Assembly (NCBI GenBank): GCA_016648135.1
Contig: JADDOH010001544.1
Span: forward strand, 62,001-126,000
Origin: Agrypnia vestita
Taxonomy: Eukaryota > Arthropoda > Insecta > Trichoptera > Phryganeidae
DNA: 64,000 nucleotides
Direction of reading: 5' to 3'
Numbering within the stretch: position 1 is the first letter of the stretch; the number at the start of each line of letters is the position of its first letter. Below are positions 19,590 to 30,525 of this stretch, one piece after another. The notes beneath the pieces were generated by a model that worked only from the letters and a program-made list of their open reading frames with translations, made no database searches and had not been told where the DNA came from. Both the position numbers and the translations under genes were made by a program.

Positions 19590-21555
19590 TATCAGTTAAA
19601 TTTATACCCAGTTAATAATATTATTAAATTTGTCATTATATCAAAATAAACTCATTTTCAAAAACGTCATTCGAGATTCATAAAAAGTTTTAAATTGTAC
19701 AATTTGAATCACGTCAAATTTTCTTCACCGTGGATTCAAAATTTAAACATTTCTCCCTTCCCATCCCCCCGTTACGTCCCCCTCCGTCTTATATTCCTCG
19801 TCTCCTTACTACGTGTTCTTTCTGTTTTTATATTCAACACTAAAGCTTTCCTAATATTTTATTCGCCAGTCATTTTTAATGGGGGAACATTTCCTCAAAG
19901 TGAAAGTGGTCGTGAATAAAAAAATTGTATTAAAGCCTGTGACGTCATTAATGAATACATTCGTATTAGTGATGCTGATACCATTTCCCTTCTCTTTTCA
20001 TATAAAAAATAATGGCTTTGTCATCCTTGCGATGGGATTTACACATGAGTCGGTTATTTCACAATACGAATTAATAATTTATTTTTATTTTGCGCCTTTA
20101 TCGGTTGTAATTTTATCTGAAAATTGCAACACTGAAACTTGATTATGATGATTTCAGGATCCTGAGATCAGTTCTGCAGTTATAAAATGCTGCTTCGCTT
20201 GTTAATTTTATGATAGACTCAAAAATATTTTTTTATGAAGAATATGTGAAGAAAGAATCTAAAACTGCAATGAATGTAATAGGCAGATAGCGAGGCAGAG
20301 CGTTTATGTGGAAGTCCCAATGTCGTGTACCCAACTACTTCTAATAGGTACTGTTACATAATTAAAGAATATAATTTATGACGAATCAGAAAATACTATT
20401 AATTGTATAATTAAATTCATATAAGGAAATAGTTTGAAAGTATGAAAAAATAATACAACAAGAATAATACCTCAAAATATGGATGCCTTTCTATGCGCAA
20501 AAATAGTGAATACATGATTAAATTGGATTTTATCAAAATTAATTTACATAAGGAAAATTTTTTAAAATGTAATATAAAGTAATAAAAACATACTTATCTT
20601 AAATACAATTAATTCCTCATAACGGTAATATTTTTTCGGTGCAATAACATGGATTACCTACATCACACTTGCATATAATGCAAAGGTAACGTCGAATTTA
20701 TTGTGACATTTAAATAGGTAGTTGGTTTTGTCACTCTCTTGAAATTTCCGGGAAGCAGATTCAGGAAAAATTATTTTTTCCTCTGGCAATGCAATTTCAG
20801 GTAACTGAGTAGTCAGTACATTATTGTTTTTAGAAGATAAAGAGAATATTTATCATGTTGGCAACGCTTATTTTCGCGTGGTGGTTGCGTTTGGGGCGCG
20901 GATCTGTTCCCGTCTTAACCATTTTATTTTAAAATAAGGCTCGGATATATGAACGTGAAAGTAGTTTTTATAGATTATAAATTTCACTTAGTTCTACTTG
21001 TTTTTTGCACTGTTTATAATGTTTCGATATTGTGAACAATATAATATTAAAGTGAGAGAACAATATAATATTAATGTAGGTAGAAACTAGAAACTTACCT
21101 TTAAGTTCTGTCAAAAATCAAGTGTTGTGTTTTCTGCAGTACTTCCAAGTAATCAGTTACTTTTGTGTGAGTGACATGTGAGTAATTTTAACTTGTTCAA
21201 TATCTTGTTTAAATATACTTTATTAGTGCATATTTACCATTCAAATGTTGCAATCGAGAAGAAAATATATATGGCGTAACTTCTTGGCGTTACTTTGGCA
21301 ACTGAAACTGTACCTGCCCGAAGTAATAGAAGGTATCTCTGATATATTTGACATTTATAAAGCGGGTATGTTAAAAATAGACATAAATTTATATTGAGAA
21401 CGATTTTGATCGCCGTTTTTGATTGTCGCTGCATGCATAAAAATCTTTATAAATTTATATAGATTGATGAGCGATTAATCGCTAAAGCTTAAATAAAAAG
21501 GTGAATAATTGCGGTAAAGAAGTGAAAGAAAGTGTCCCTTTATAGATAAAAAACA
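19590..21555. other. Intergenic, no gene recognised
   Basis: Two overlapping frames (19695-19919, 19879-20142) have no recognisable domain. A near-duplicate of 'AACAATATAATATTAA' occurs twice at 21035-21076. No element ends seen. Confidence 0.45.
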
Positions 21556-21559
21556 CTAC

Positions 21560-22345
21560 ATCTCCTTTATAAAATTGAATGTTGTGAAATCTATTAAGGA
21601 CCTCGGAGTTATTCTGGACTACAAACTTACATTTAATGAACAAATAGATTGTGTGGTAAATAAATCCTTAAAATTCTTAGGCTTGTCAATAGAAGTCTTC
21701 CGATTTCACCAATATTTACTCTATTAAAACTCTTTACTGTTCACTTGTCCTTCCTATCATAGAATATGCTTCTGTGATTCGGACTCCTTTGTACATAAAC
21801 AAACAAGTCACATCGAATCCGTGCAACATCGTTTCTTAAGAAAAGTTGCATGGATGATGATGGGCTTGGATAGAGGAGACTACTCCTACAGTGAAATTGA
21901 GTAATGTTAAAAAGATGTAACAACCAAAAACGTAGAGAAAACACTAACTTAATCACCATATTTAAAATATTAAACGGTCTCACTGATGTGCCTTTGTTAT
22001 TGGGCCAAATAAAATTCAATATCCCTTCCTGTAGACTCAGAAATAATGAAGTGGTATTCCTTAGTCATTATACAAATAGTTATGGATTCCATGCTCCTAT
22101 TTCACGGTTATGTCAACTTATAAACTCAAGACAGGATCTGGACATCTTTGGTGTAATTCTGTTCAGATTCAAATAATCTCTGATTAGATAGTCCAGATCT
22201 TGTCTCCATCTTGTTAGTACTTTTTACTTGTCTTTGCTTTTGTTTTAAATTGCTATAACCTTTATTCTGAGTATTCTATGTTGTTCATGTTATGTATTAT
22301 ATTTTTTGGACTATGTCCGTTCATTTCAATAAATAAATAAATATT
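21560..22345 (+). pseudogene. Jockey-like LINE reverse-transcriptase C-terminus and 3' UTR
   Basis: Frames in order read IKDLGVILDYKLTFNEQID ('KDLGVxLDxxLTF' block), HIESVQHRFLRKVAWMM ('xESVQxRFLRxxA'), and finally, in the 90-codon frame at 21904-22176, NLITIFKILNGLTDVPLLL, SHYTNSYGFHAPISR and DLDIFGVILFRFK. The protein end is followed by a 3' UTR and an A-rich AATAAATAAATAAAT tail at 22328-22343. At least three frameshifts occur upstream. The family is the Jockey superfamily by these blocks; the clade is an inference. Confidence 0.75.
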
Positions 22346-23980
22346 TTTAAACGAGTAGAAGTATGTGTGGCGATACATTTTTTTTTATCGATATTAATAA
22401 AAAAAAATTTAAATTTTGAACTAATTTCTCTTCTATTTGAACAAAATGCAATTTTTCTGAATGTGACTACCGATCGCTTCGTCTTGACGCCGTCGGATAA
22501 GCGCAAAAACAGCTAACTGCTTGACAAATGTCGTCCGATTAATCTACACCTCCCACCCTCCCCATTCTCCCTTATTTCCGGATACCACCCCGCTCCGAAC
22601 GTCCTGGAGTCACCCCCTTCGGCTCGGATATCTACAACCTTATTCTTAGATCCTTGCATAGGAATACCACACTTTCTGACTTATCAATCTCCATCAGACT
22701 GCACGGAAAATTACCTTTTTGAGTACCTGTTACATCCTTTAGTATTATTACTGTTGAATTAACCGTTGATTTTATATTAACTTTATTGATCTCCTTAATA
22801 TTATTAAATTTATACACTTTAGTAATTTATTATAACTATTAATAATGTATGACTATTTTTTAAAATACTTTTATTCAACAAAATAATAAACCGAATCTTA
22901 AAAAACTATTAGTTGACTACTGAGGAATTTCCTATTAAGGTTAGTAGTAACATTGAAGTTAGTTAGTAAACATTCAAAATTAATAATACAAATACATATT
23001 AATTTGAAAAAACTAAGAAACTTTGTATAAACCACCCTGATTGTTTTTAAACGTTTACCGGTTTTGATACTGATCTTCGTAATCTACGTAACTTCATCAA
23101 GACGGACGCATAATAACTTCCATAAAATAAATTTGTAAGAACCGAGTGTTAAGTAGGGGTGTGGCTTCATTTGTGGTGGGGGAGAGGGATGTTGTTTTAC
23201 AGTAAGATATTGAAATGGAAAATATATAAAATCACAATATTCGTAGGGACTCTATTATTTGTCTGTAAAATTTCTATGCCGTTTTCATTATCAAAGTGTT
23301 TTTTTAAACGAGGCGAGTAGATGGATTGGGGGTGACTATGTTTAACGCGGGGTCCTAAAGAGTAACTATGCAAATATGTTTTAGATCCGTTAAAGGATTA
23401 TTTAGAAAACAGGCAGACAGCAGAATCGTCTGTTGTTTATTCGTGTAAAGATGAAATTCTACTAGTGAAAAAGTGTTCGTCAAATTTTATTTACATAATA
23501 ATATTTGTATTTTGCAGAAGTGCGGTCACCCTCTCTTTGCATATCGAATGAGACTTTCTTTCTCTTTTTATATGTCCTTTTTCTTTTCCTCAAATTCACA
23601 ACCACGTTATATTTGCCAATCGGCTTGGATTGACACGCTCCTTTGTAACGAATCAATCTTCGATGAAATATTTATACAATTTATTACTGGGACGATTGAA
23701 TAGTATATCTTCTGACAATGTTAAATTAGCGTTCTTAAACTGCGTAAACCCTTCTTTTATTAGTATCGGACAACTCAATATATACGACCCACGCAATTTA
23801 GGAAAATTAAGTCGGGGTAATTTCAATTTATTTTGAAATCAGTTTCAACTTAATTATATTAAAAATTATTTTACTTTATGTGATTTATAACAATGTTTCT
23901 AAGATAAAAAGGATTTAAAAGAATCAAATGTAACCTAAAATAAGCAAACATAGCTTAACCTTACCTAACTTACCAGTAAT
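22346..23980. other. Intergenic; possible decayed Penelope-like end at 23010-23110
   Basis: On minus, 23105-23040 reads CTTGATGAAG ... ATCAAAACCGG, roughly in the order of the hammerhead boxes but with a base inserted in the first box and AAAA for GAAA. I regard it as a decayed Penelope-like end at best. A pyrimidine-rich run lies at 22545-22620. No gene seen. Confidence 0.3.
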
Positions 23981-23983
23981 ATT

Positions 23984-24480
23984 TTCACGGAATGGCAAGC
24001 ATAAGGAATAGCGCATTGTCCGAATTCCTTCTAATGTGTCATAACACTATTGCAGAACCTAAAACGGTTTACAATTATCTACAACCCTCGGAAAACGTCT
24101 ACAAACGAATAGAACAGTATAGAAGCGATGGAAACCTTATCTTAAACACTATAATAATCTAGGATGTTCGATAATCCAGTTTTTAAATATAAATAGCGCG
24201 TATAGGCCGCCGCGAAGCCTTGTTTTGACAGATCGTTCAATGCAAACGACGGTCAGGAGCGCCCAGTCGTGAATTGCGAAGCGACAGATATTGAGCTAAA
24301 TAATCTGGCAAGTACTTACCTTATGAATTCTGTGTGCGAGAAATGATAAATTGAGTGTTACCCAGCGATAATAAAGTTGTTTTCATTTTGTTTACGCAGC
24401 CACAACCATGTGATAATATAATAGTTAATTTGTATAATAAGTGGATATTAGGTTTTATCAAAACATTAAAATTTTATGTA
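23984..24480 (+). mobile_element. LTR relic related to the 18718-19237 copy
   Basis: Collinear blocks match the minus-strand LTR at 18718-19237: GCATTGTCCGA, AACACTATTG..G.ACCTAAAACGGT followed by TACAATTATCTACAAC, then TATAAATA (TATA box), AAATAATC.GGC.AAGTAC, and TGATAAAT...GTAATAAAG-like sequence near the 3' end. The 5' terminus and target duplication are not clear, so boundaries are approximate. No internal region is present. Confidence 0.55.
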
Positions 24481-24983
24481 AGTGAGTTAGCTTGTTTTGA
24501 TTCATCATTTGAGAAGATCTTGAATCGAGTTGCGCAATTGCGCATGCGCGGACAACGACAATAATAACACTAACTCTTTCATCGTTAGTAACTAATACAT
24601 TTAGAAATATAACACTGGTACCAGTTTTTTTATAAAAACGGCAACAGTTATCATCACTCAGTCTGTGATTAACGAGTGTAGAAATGCAATACCCTTTTGT
24701 TTCAGAAATACAACTGGACACAGTGGACACGTCTTTCGAATGCCGGACGAAAGAATAAGAAGATGCGTCTTCTAGATAACTTGTCCTAGATTAAAAAGAT
24801 AAACAAATCAAATAGAGCAACGAATAATGCCTGTTGTCAGTACAGATGGTTTTAGATTTGTCCGCAAGTGAAGCGCAAATATAAGGGAAGAAGCGCTTTT
24901 TCAAGACTTCGGGCTTTTCTTTCTACCTACCTAGAATAAAGGATAGAAATGGTGAGATGATGATAAATTTTGGATATCTTGAG

Positions 24984-25090
24984 GACTAGCTGTCGGGGGT
25001 TTGAGTCTCCTTACAATAGACCAGCAAGTTAGTCCTATTTTCGTAGTACAAGCATTTAGCTTAGTTTGAAAACAGTAAAAAAAAATATGA
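24984..25090 (+). repeat. tRNA-derived SINE, truncated
   Basis: The B-box region (GGGGGTTTGAGTCTCC) is followed by AGACCAGCAAGTTAGTCCTA and AGCTTAGTTTGAAAACAGTA of the common SINE family. It ends in an A-run without the conserved ATTCCGTGTTCGCATCTC tail. Confidence 0.65.
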
Positions 25091-25104
25091 GACATGTTTT
25101 TTAA

Positions 25105-25375
25105 ATTCATTAGGGAATGAACATGCAGAGGCGGCAGACATTTTTGCTGATAATATAACTGTGTTTAGGACAAAGCTGATACAATTCTTTACATCCCAAC
25201 CAAATGGAAATGGTTAATAAAATTTTCTGTATTATTATTTTACCTTTTAATTATTATTATTTGTACCTTTTATCTGTATTATTATTTTATCTGTCTTATG
25301 ATAGTTCTTTTTAAATTTATATTCTGTATTTTTGTAAAAGCCCATAAGGGCGTTAAATAAATAAATAAATTATAA
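25105..25375 (+). pseudogene. LINE 3' terminus with hairpin and (TAAA)n tail
   Basis: Starts in coding-like sequence (VFRTKLIQFFTSQPNGNG) and continues in an AT-rich 3' UTR that ends in a small hairpin AGCCCATAAGGGC followed by GTTAAATAAATAAATAAAT. A terminal hairpin plus a short repeated tail is a usual 3' recognition signal for LINE reverse transcriptases. Only the last ~270 bp are present. Confidence 0.55.
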
Positions 25376-25384
25376 TTTATTCAA

Positions 25385-25605
25385 TGTAGATAGGTAGATT
25401 TATCAGGATTATCAAAAACTTAAATGGGCGGGATACATCCAAACGCAGGAAGCGTGGGTTCCAAAAATAATCTTTAATAGACACCCAGGAGGTAGGAAAA
25501 GTGGGTAAAACCAGGACATTGCTTGGGGGCAGCCTAAAGGACAGCTTCGATAATAGAAGCTAACATCCTAGCATGAGGAAGGCTAAGGTTCCATGAGCAT
25601 TCCAC
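25385..25605 (+). pseudogene. LINE C-terminal relic
   Basis: The plus strand reads YQKLKWAGYIQTQEAWVPKI followed by IFNRHPGGRKSG, the 'LRWAGHVxRMxxxRxPKKIxxxxPxGRRxxGRP' tail of RTE-like polymerases. Stop codons follow. It lies directly after another LINE's tail, so these are two successive insertions. Confidence 0.6.
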
Positions 25606-25609
25606 TAGT

Positions 25610-26800
25610 GAAGAAAGTATAAAAATATTTTTCTATGTATTATTCTTAGTCAATGAGCTCATGCCTGATTATCGTGGTCCTTTCTTTTGCTTCTGCAGGA
25701 CCAAGAGCATGCGACTCTATCTCGATAAGGAACCCATCCATTTTTCACATCCGATTTAGGCTTTCTTGGAAAAACACATCATTCTCCTGGTTTGGCTGCA
25801 TGTGATTTTTAGCTATTCCTCAAAATTAATAATACCGTAGAAAGGGAACCGATTTAAATCCAGAAAAGATAAAGAACGCGACTATAATATGTATGAATTA
25901 ATGTGTTTCTGCCGACCAAAGGTGCGAGATTTTATGAATATACTACGTAAGTATAATACCACATCTCATAGACACACTTCTTCTTACCTTTTCAGGGTCC
26001 TTTCAATATTCTAGCCTAATATAAATAATTTCGATAAAGTTAAATGAAATGAATTGAAAAAAACGATGGCATGCTCGTACATCATCATTATGCCGCCATC
26101 TTGTGACTGTGTTGACTTAAAATGGCAGAAACACAGTATTATGTGTGCGCGGTGTGCGTGTCCACATTTGTATAAAGCTCACACCAGCGCGATGTGGAGA
26201 ACATGAAGGAAAATATTAATAAAAGAAATGACTTCGCGAGATTTACACTCGGCGTAATGCGACGCCATTGGCCAGGGGCGCACCGCACGAGCATTCTACA
26301 AATAATATTTTTGTTCAAACCTCTGAAAAATAATTTAAGTAAAGTTTTCACTTGTGTTTTCATTGCTAAGGATACCGATTTGAACTTTGGAATAGTGACT
26401 TAAAGAATCCGTACACCAGGTGTAGATATTTGGAAAGGTTGTTAGTGATTAGGTATAGATTGGGAACATCAATTTTACAGTGTAAGGATGAATTACAACC
26501 CTATTCCGTGATATATACCAGTGTCGTCCTATGTGAAATGTACAAGTAAATAATTAATTATTTTCAGTCTATTTGTACTGAATTTATTTCCGAATTAAAA
26601 TATAATTTCTATTTTAACTTTGCACTGATCACACAATATATGGTATATTTATCAATTTTAGTTTCGAGAAGAGGAGTCTTTCTTATCCATCTACAGGTGA
26701 AAATTATAACTAAATTAAAAGCAGTTTGGTTAAGGATCGGTGGGAAATGTAAAGGTGAGAGTGACTTTACTTCCTTAGAAACAATTAAAATGATGGTAGT
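25610..26800. other. Intergenic, no gene recognised
   Basis: Contains two overlapping frames on opposite strands at 26139-26403 with no recognisable domain. No element ends. Confidence 0.45.
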
Positions 26801-26986
26801 ATTTTTTTAAGTAGAAATGCGAGCACGGAATACGTGTCACATCAATATTCTTACTATTTTCAATCTAAACTAAGCGCTTGTGCTTTAAAAATAGGACTAA
26901 CTTGCTGGTCTGGAGTGAGATTCGAACCCGCGACCTTTGGATCACGAGGCGAGAGTCCTAACCACAAGACCACCAATCTACTCAAC
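26801..26986 (-). repeat. tRNA-derived SINE, full-length-looking copy
   Basis: On minus: GAGTAGATTGGTGGTCTTGT then GGTTAGGACTCTCGCCTCGT (tRNA-like 5' part), GGTCGCGGGTTCGAATCTCA (B-box), CCAGACCAGCAAGTTAGTCC, and the tail GTGACACGTATTCCGTG...CGCATTTCTACTT followed by an A-run (T-run on plus). This copy shows the most complete head and can serve as reference for the family (13331, 24984, 33459, 36815, 38664, 56655 and 60420). Confidence 0.85.
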
Positions 26987-26989
26987 TGC

Positions 26990-27475
26990 TATTTAGAATC
27001 GATTACCTACTCACCAACTACTATTAAGTATCGTGATGTTATTTATAAATGTTTTCTTCGTATTTAGATTATTCTGATTTTTTACAATTTAGAGATTATT
27101 CATTTTTATTTCCTTTATATGGTACCGAGTGGAGTAATTTTAGTTTGTGGCTGCCGAAAGAATGGTCGGTTCTATGATATGGTTAGGGAAATTCGTGAAA
27201 TTATTACTTTTTAGACGGTCGATGTTCTTAAATTCACGTATGTGAATTTCTTGCAGTTCGGCCTATAATAATAATAATTTGATAATTTGTATAGCGCCGT
27301 TTTCGCGAATACTCACCTCATGGGCGCTTTATGTATTTTTAATCATAATCTCCGCAAGTTTTTTGATATTATTATATATTTTAATTTTTATTTTTTATTT
27401 AATTTTAATTACCTACCTATTTATGTTTTAGAACAGTCACTAAATGTTTCTAAGATATTTCACATACTTATTATT
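26990..27475. other. Intergenic; shared 50-bp block at 27283-27334
   Basis: AT-rich. The block TTGTATAGCGCCGTTTTCGC...CATGGGCGCTTTA resembles 34630-34683 inside the hAT element, suggesting a decayed related insertion. Confidence 0.35.
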
Positions 27476-27479
27476 TCAC

Positions 27480-27831
27480 TGTTTCTTGATTCTCCCTAAT
27501 TACGCTGTTTCTATCACTTCAAACAATTTAAAGAAAATTCTTTTCAATTTCGCACCAGAAAAAAATCGTAATTGTTGGTAGGTACTCGCCTGATTTTTAT
27601 AACTTCATCAATCACGGCCAAACGTCAATCACAGTCTCGCTCCGCCGCTCGCTAGCCCTTTATACAAAATGTGTTGGTTTCGCGATACTTCAAGACATTC
27701 TTTACATTTATAGCGATTCTTCGACATTTCCAGCATTTACGAGAATGTTCCAGTCGATTCCTCTTCTTCCAAAGTGTTATGGAATCTTCCAGAGATTTCG
27801 AGAGATTTACAATATGTTACAATTTTTTGAG
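27480..27831 (-). mobile_element. Possible LTR (promoter-bearing) relic
   Basis: Read on minus from 27831 it begins TGTAACATATTG and about 180 bp in has TTTGTATAAAGGGCTAGCG, a good TATA-box context, followed by a G+C-rich transcribed-like segment. That arrangement resembles the LTRs at 19 and 24 kb but the sequence differs. The far end and a target duplication could not be placed. Confidence 0.3.
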
Positions 27832-28276
27832 GAGTGGTTCATTAAAAATAAATAAAAATACTTGCAGTTGATCCGTCCCAGTATTGGGGTTATGTATTAT
27901 GTATGTGGAAGTGTTAACCCCCGACAAATGAGGTTCGGCCATTGGTTGCGTCAAAGGTATTAGATCATATGACCCAATATGAAAAAATCATATAATTCGT
28001 TATGTTCTTAACCCACCCTATCCACTGTCCACCCCCAACCACCAACCCCCCACTGCCCCTACCAGCTCCGGAAACGTACACGGAATTGAAAAATGGCTAA
28101 GTTGTACGAGAATTCAAGAATTTCATGCTTATGCCTTGAATTTAAATTATCTTTTATTCAGAGAGTTTTTACTCAAATATGTTAGTAAGAGAAATTAATG
28201 ATTTTGTAGCTCGGAGACTTAGGTTGTTTCAAGAAATGACCACTATAATGTTTATATCACTATGTGCGTAAAAAAG
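27832..28276. other. Intergenic; C-rich run at 28012-28075
   Basis: The plus strand is strongly C-biased at 28012-28075 (ACCCACCCTATCCACTGTCC and further CCCCC runs), a potential i-motif/G-quadruplex site. No gene. Confidence 0.4.
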
Positions 28277-29276
28277 GTTTTTGCAATTTTAAGGTCCGAT
28301 GCAATAATCCGTGTTGGGAAAGAAATGAGACTACCATTTCTTTTGTTTTCGTAATTTTAAAGTTTTTGCAATTTTAAGGTCCGATGCAATAATCTGTGTT
28401 GGGAGAGAAATGAGACTACCATTTCTTTTGTTTTTGTAATTTTAAAGTTTTTGCAATTTTAAGGTCCGATGCAATAATCTGTGTTGGGAGAGAAATGAGA
28501 CTACCATTTCTTTTGTTTTCGTAATTTTAAAGTTTTTGCAATTTTAAGGTCCGATGCAATAATCTGTGTTGGGAGAGAAATGAGACTACCATTTCTTTTG
28601 TTTTAGTAATTTTAAAGTTTTTGCAATTTTAAGGTCCGATGCAATAATCTGTGTTGGGAGAGAAATGAGACTACCATTTCTTTTGTTTTCGTAATTTTAA
28701 AGTTTTTGCAATTTTAAGGTCCGATGCAATAATCTGTGTTGGGAGAGAAATGAGACTACCATTTCTTTTGTTTTCGTAATTTTAAAGTTTTTGCAATTTT
28801 AAGGTCCGATGCAATAATCTGTGTTGGGAGAGAAATGAGACTACCATTTCTTTTGTTTTAGTAATTTTAAAGTTTTTGCAATTTTAAGGTCCGATGCAAT
28901 AATCTGTGTTGGGAGAGAAATGAGACTACCATTTCTTTTGTTTTCGTAATTTTAAAGTTTTTGCAATTTTAAGGTCCGATGCAATAATCTGTGTTGGGAG
29001 AGAAATGAGACTACCATTTCTTTTGTTTTTGTAATTTTAAAGTTTTTGCAATTTTAAGGTCCGATGCAATAATCTGTGTTGGGAGAGAAATGAGACTACC
29101 ATTTCTTTTGTTTTTGTAATTTTAAAGTTTTTGCAATTTTAAGGTCCGATGCAATAATCTGTGTTGGGAAGAAATGAGACTACCATTTCTTTTGTTTTTG
29201 TAATTTTAAAGTTTTTGCAATTTTAAGGTCCGATGCAATAATCTGTGTTGGGAGAGAAATGTGACTAACACATTTC
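28277..29276 (+). repeat. 85-bp minisatellite, about 11.8 copies
   Basis: Unit begins GTTTTTGCAATTTTAAGGTC and repeats every 85 bp at 28277, 28362, 28447, 28532, 28617 and so on to 29211; one unit is 84 bp (29161 region, GGGAAGAAATG). Each unit carries an inverted repeat AGAAATG/CATTTCT with a 7-base loop. A single variable base before GTAATTTTAA reads C,T,C,A,C,C,A,C,T,T,T across the eleven complete units, so units 3-5 and 6-8 share the pattern C-A-C. Otherwise units are nearly identical, indicating recent expansion or homogenisation. The last partial unit has a longer hairpin, GAGAAATGTG/CACATTTCTC. Confidence 0.97.
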
Positions 29277-29386
29277 TCCTACATATCAGTCTTGACATAT
29301 AATAATAATAAAAATTGATACAGCCCCACTTTTGTAAAAATTTCACTTCAAATGCGCTTCACACAAAACTGTATAGTATTTTTTAT

Positions 29387-29444
29387 GATTTTTATGATTA
29401 AATGATTTTTATGATTAAATGATTTTTATGATTAAATGATTTTT
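29387..29444 (+). repeat. 17-bp tandem repeat, 3.4 copies
   Basis: GATTTTTATGATTAAAT is repeated three times without mismatch (29387, 29404, 29421) plus seven bases. It lies 110 bp after the 85-bp array. Confidence 0.95.
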
Positions 29445-29589
29445 CAAAAAGGTGCGTATTTAATCTTTTTATAAACAAATTTTATTTAGAACTGTTCCGT
29501 ATTACGATCTTACTGTCCGTAATACGTATATAATGATGAGGGGTATTATTATAATGGCTTCAATCAAATGAGGTTATCGAGATGAGTCA

Positions 29590-29800
29590 ACGTGAGTAAT
29601 CTTCCTCTTCTTCTTCTATCCCTTATTCTATTGGGTTGGGGCTCCTGCACCGCATAAAAGGTTCCAACTTTTCCTATCTTGGGCTTCGCTTTCCACGTCA
29701 GCCCAATATAGTTGCAACGTCGCTTCGCAGCAATCCTCAACTGTTTCCGCCAGTTCCTCCTAGGACGGTTACTTGGTCTTCTGTATTCTGTTCTTGCCTG
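29590..29800 (-). pseudogene. RTE-like LINE 3' end with (GAA)n tail
   Basis: Minus-strand frame reads EELAETVEDCCEATLQLYWA, then DVESEAQDRKSWNLLCGAGA and PTQ, the well-marked 'WADVExEAQDRKxWxxLCxAGAPT' terminus. It ends in GAAGAAGAAGAGG (plus: CCTCTTCTTCTTC at about 29601). A few stops interrupt it. Confidence 0.75.
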
Positions 29801-29869
29801 GAGTAATCGAAGTACACGAGTAATAAAAATATGTACATAATTCTCTATGTAACAATTTCCATTACTAAC

Positions 29870-30190
29870 GCAACGCTAGATGGAGTTGTAATCACAACCG
29901 TTACTCGCGGTCGCAGTATATTGAATTTTCTTCTATATAATAATACTGTGTACCGAGGTGCATTCTTCGAGAACACTTGCACTCTGATCAAAAATATTTC
30001 CATTGAATGAGTACTAAAAATAAAAATTTCTTAAATATTTCGTAAAAAATAAATTTGTGTTTTGATTTATATACCGCCAGGACATAATAATTACTAATTA
30101 ATGTAAAGCTGAAATTCAAACATGTACAAGTAGGTACGTTATTTGTATTAGATTATAGTTCACATAAGAAGTTATAATAAATAAATAATA
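29870..30190 (+). repeat. Unnamed dispersed repeat, family C, copy 1
   Basis: Shares TTGTGTTTTGATTTATATAC, CAGGACATAAT and ACTAATTAATGTAAAGCTG with 47270-47650. In the second copy about 190 bp is inserted between ACATAAT and TTACTACTAATTC. No coding capacity; nature unknown. Confidence 0.5.
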
Positions 30191-30525
30191 TTATGGAATA
30201 GTCATATTCGGGTGTCTGCTTAAACATATTATGTTTGTTTTAATCCTTCTCTCATACGAAGTAAGCATATTCGACGTTTGTAGATAACTTGACAAATTGT
30301 GTCCATGGGACTTGGACATCGTCTGATATTTCGGTTAAATTTTACGTATATGTGTCAAAATTCTAACTACAAACTTGTTTAATTTTCTAGTTGTTTATGA
30401 AACAACAATAAACAAAGTTCAGTATATTTCAAAAGCACTTGTCATTCAGAATATTTTGAGTTTGTCCAAATTTTTCAGAACAGTACTGGATTTTGTCACA
30501 GGGACATCATTAAGCAATCAATATA

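Noticed and set aside
26921..26986. Functional tRNA gene
   Set aside because: Has A- and B-box but no acceptor stem pairing, and is the head of a multi-copy SINE.
28277..29276. CRISPR-like array
   Set aside because: Repeats are contiguous 85-bp units without unique spacers, in a eukaryotic context.
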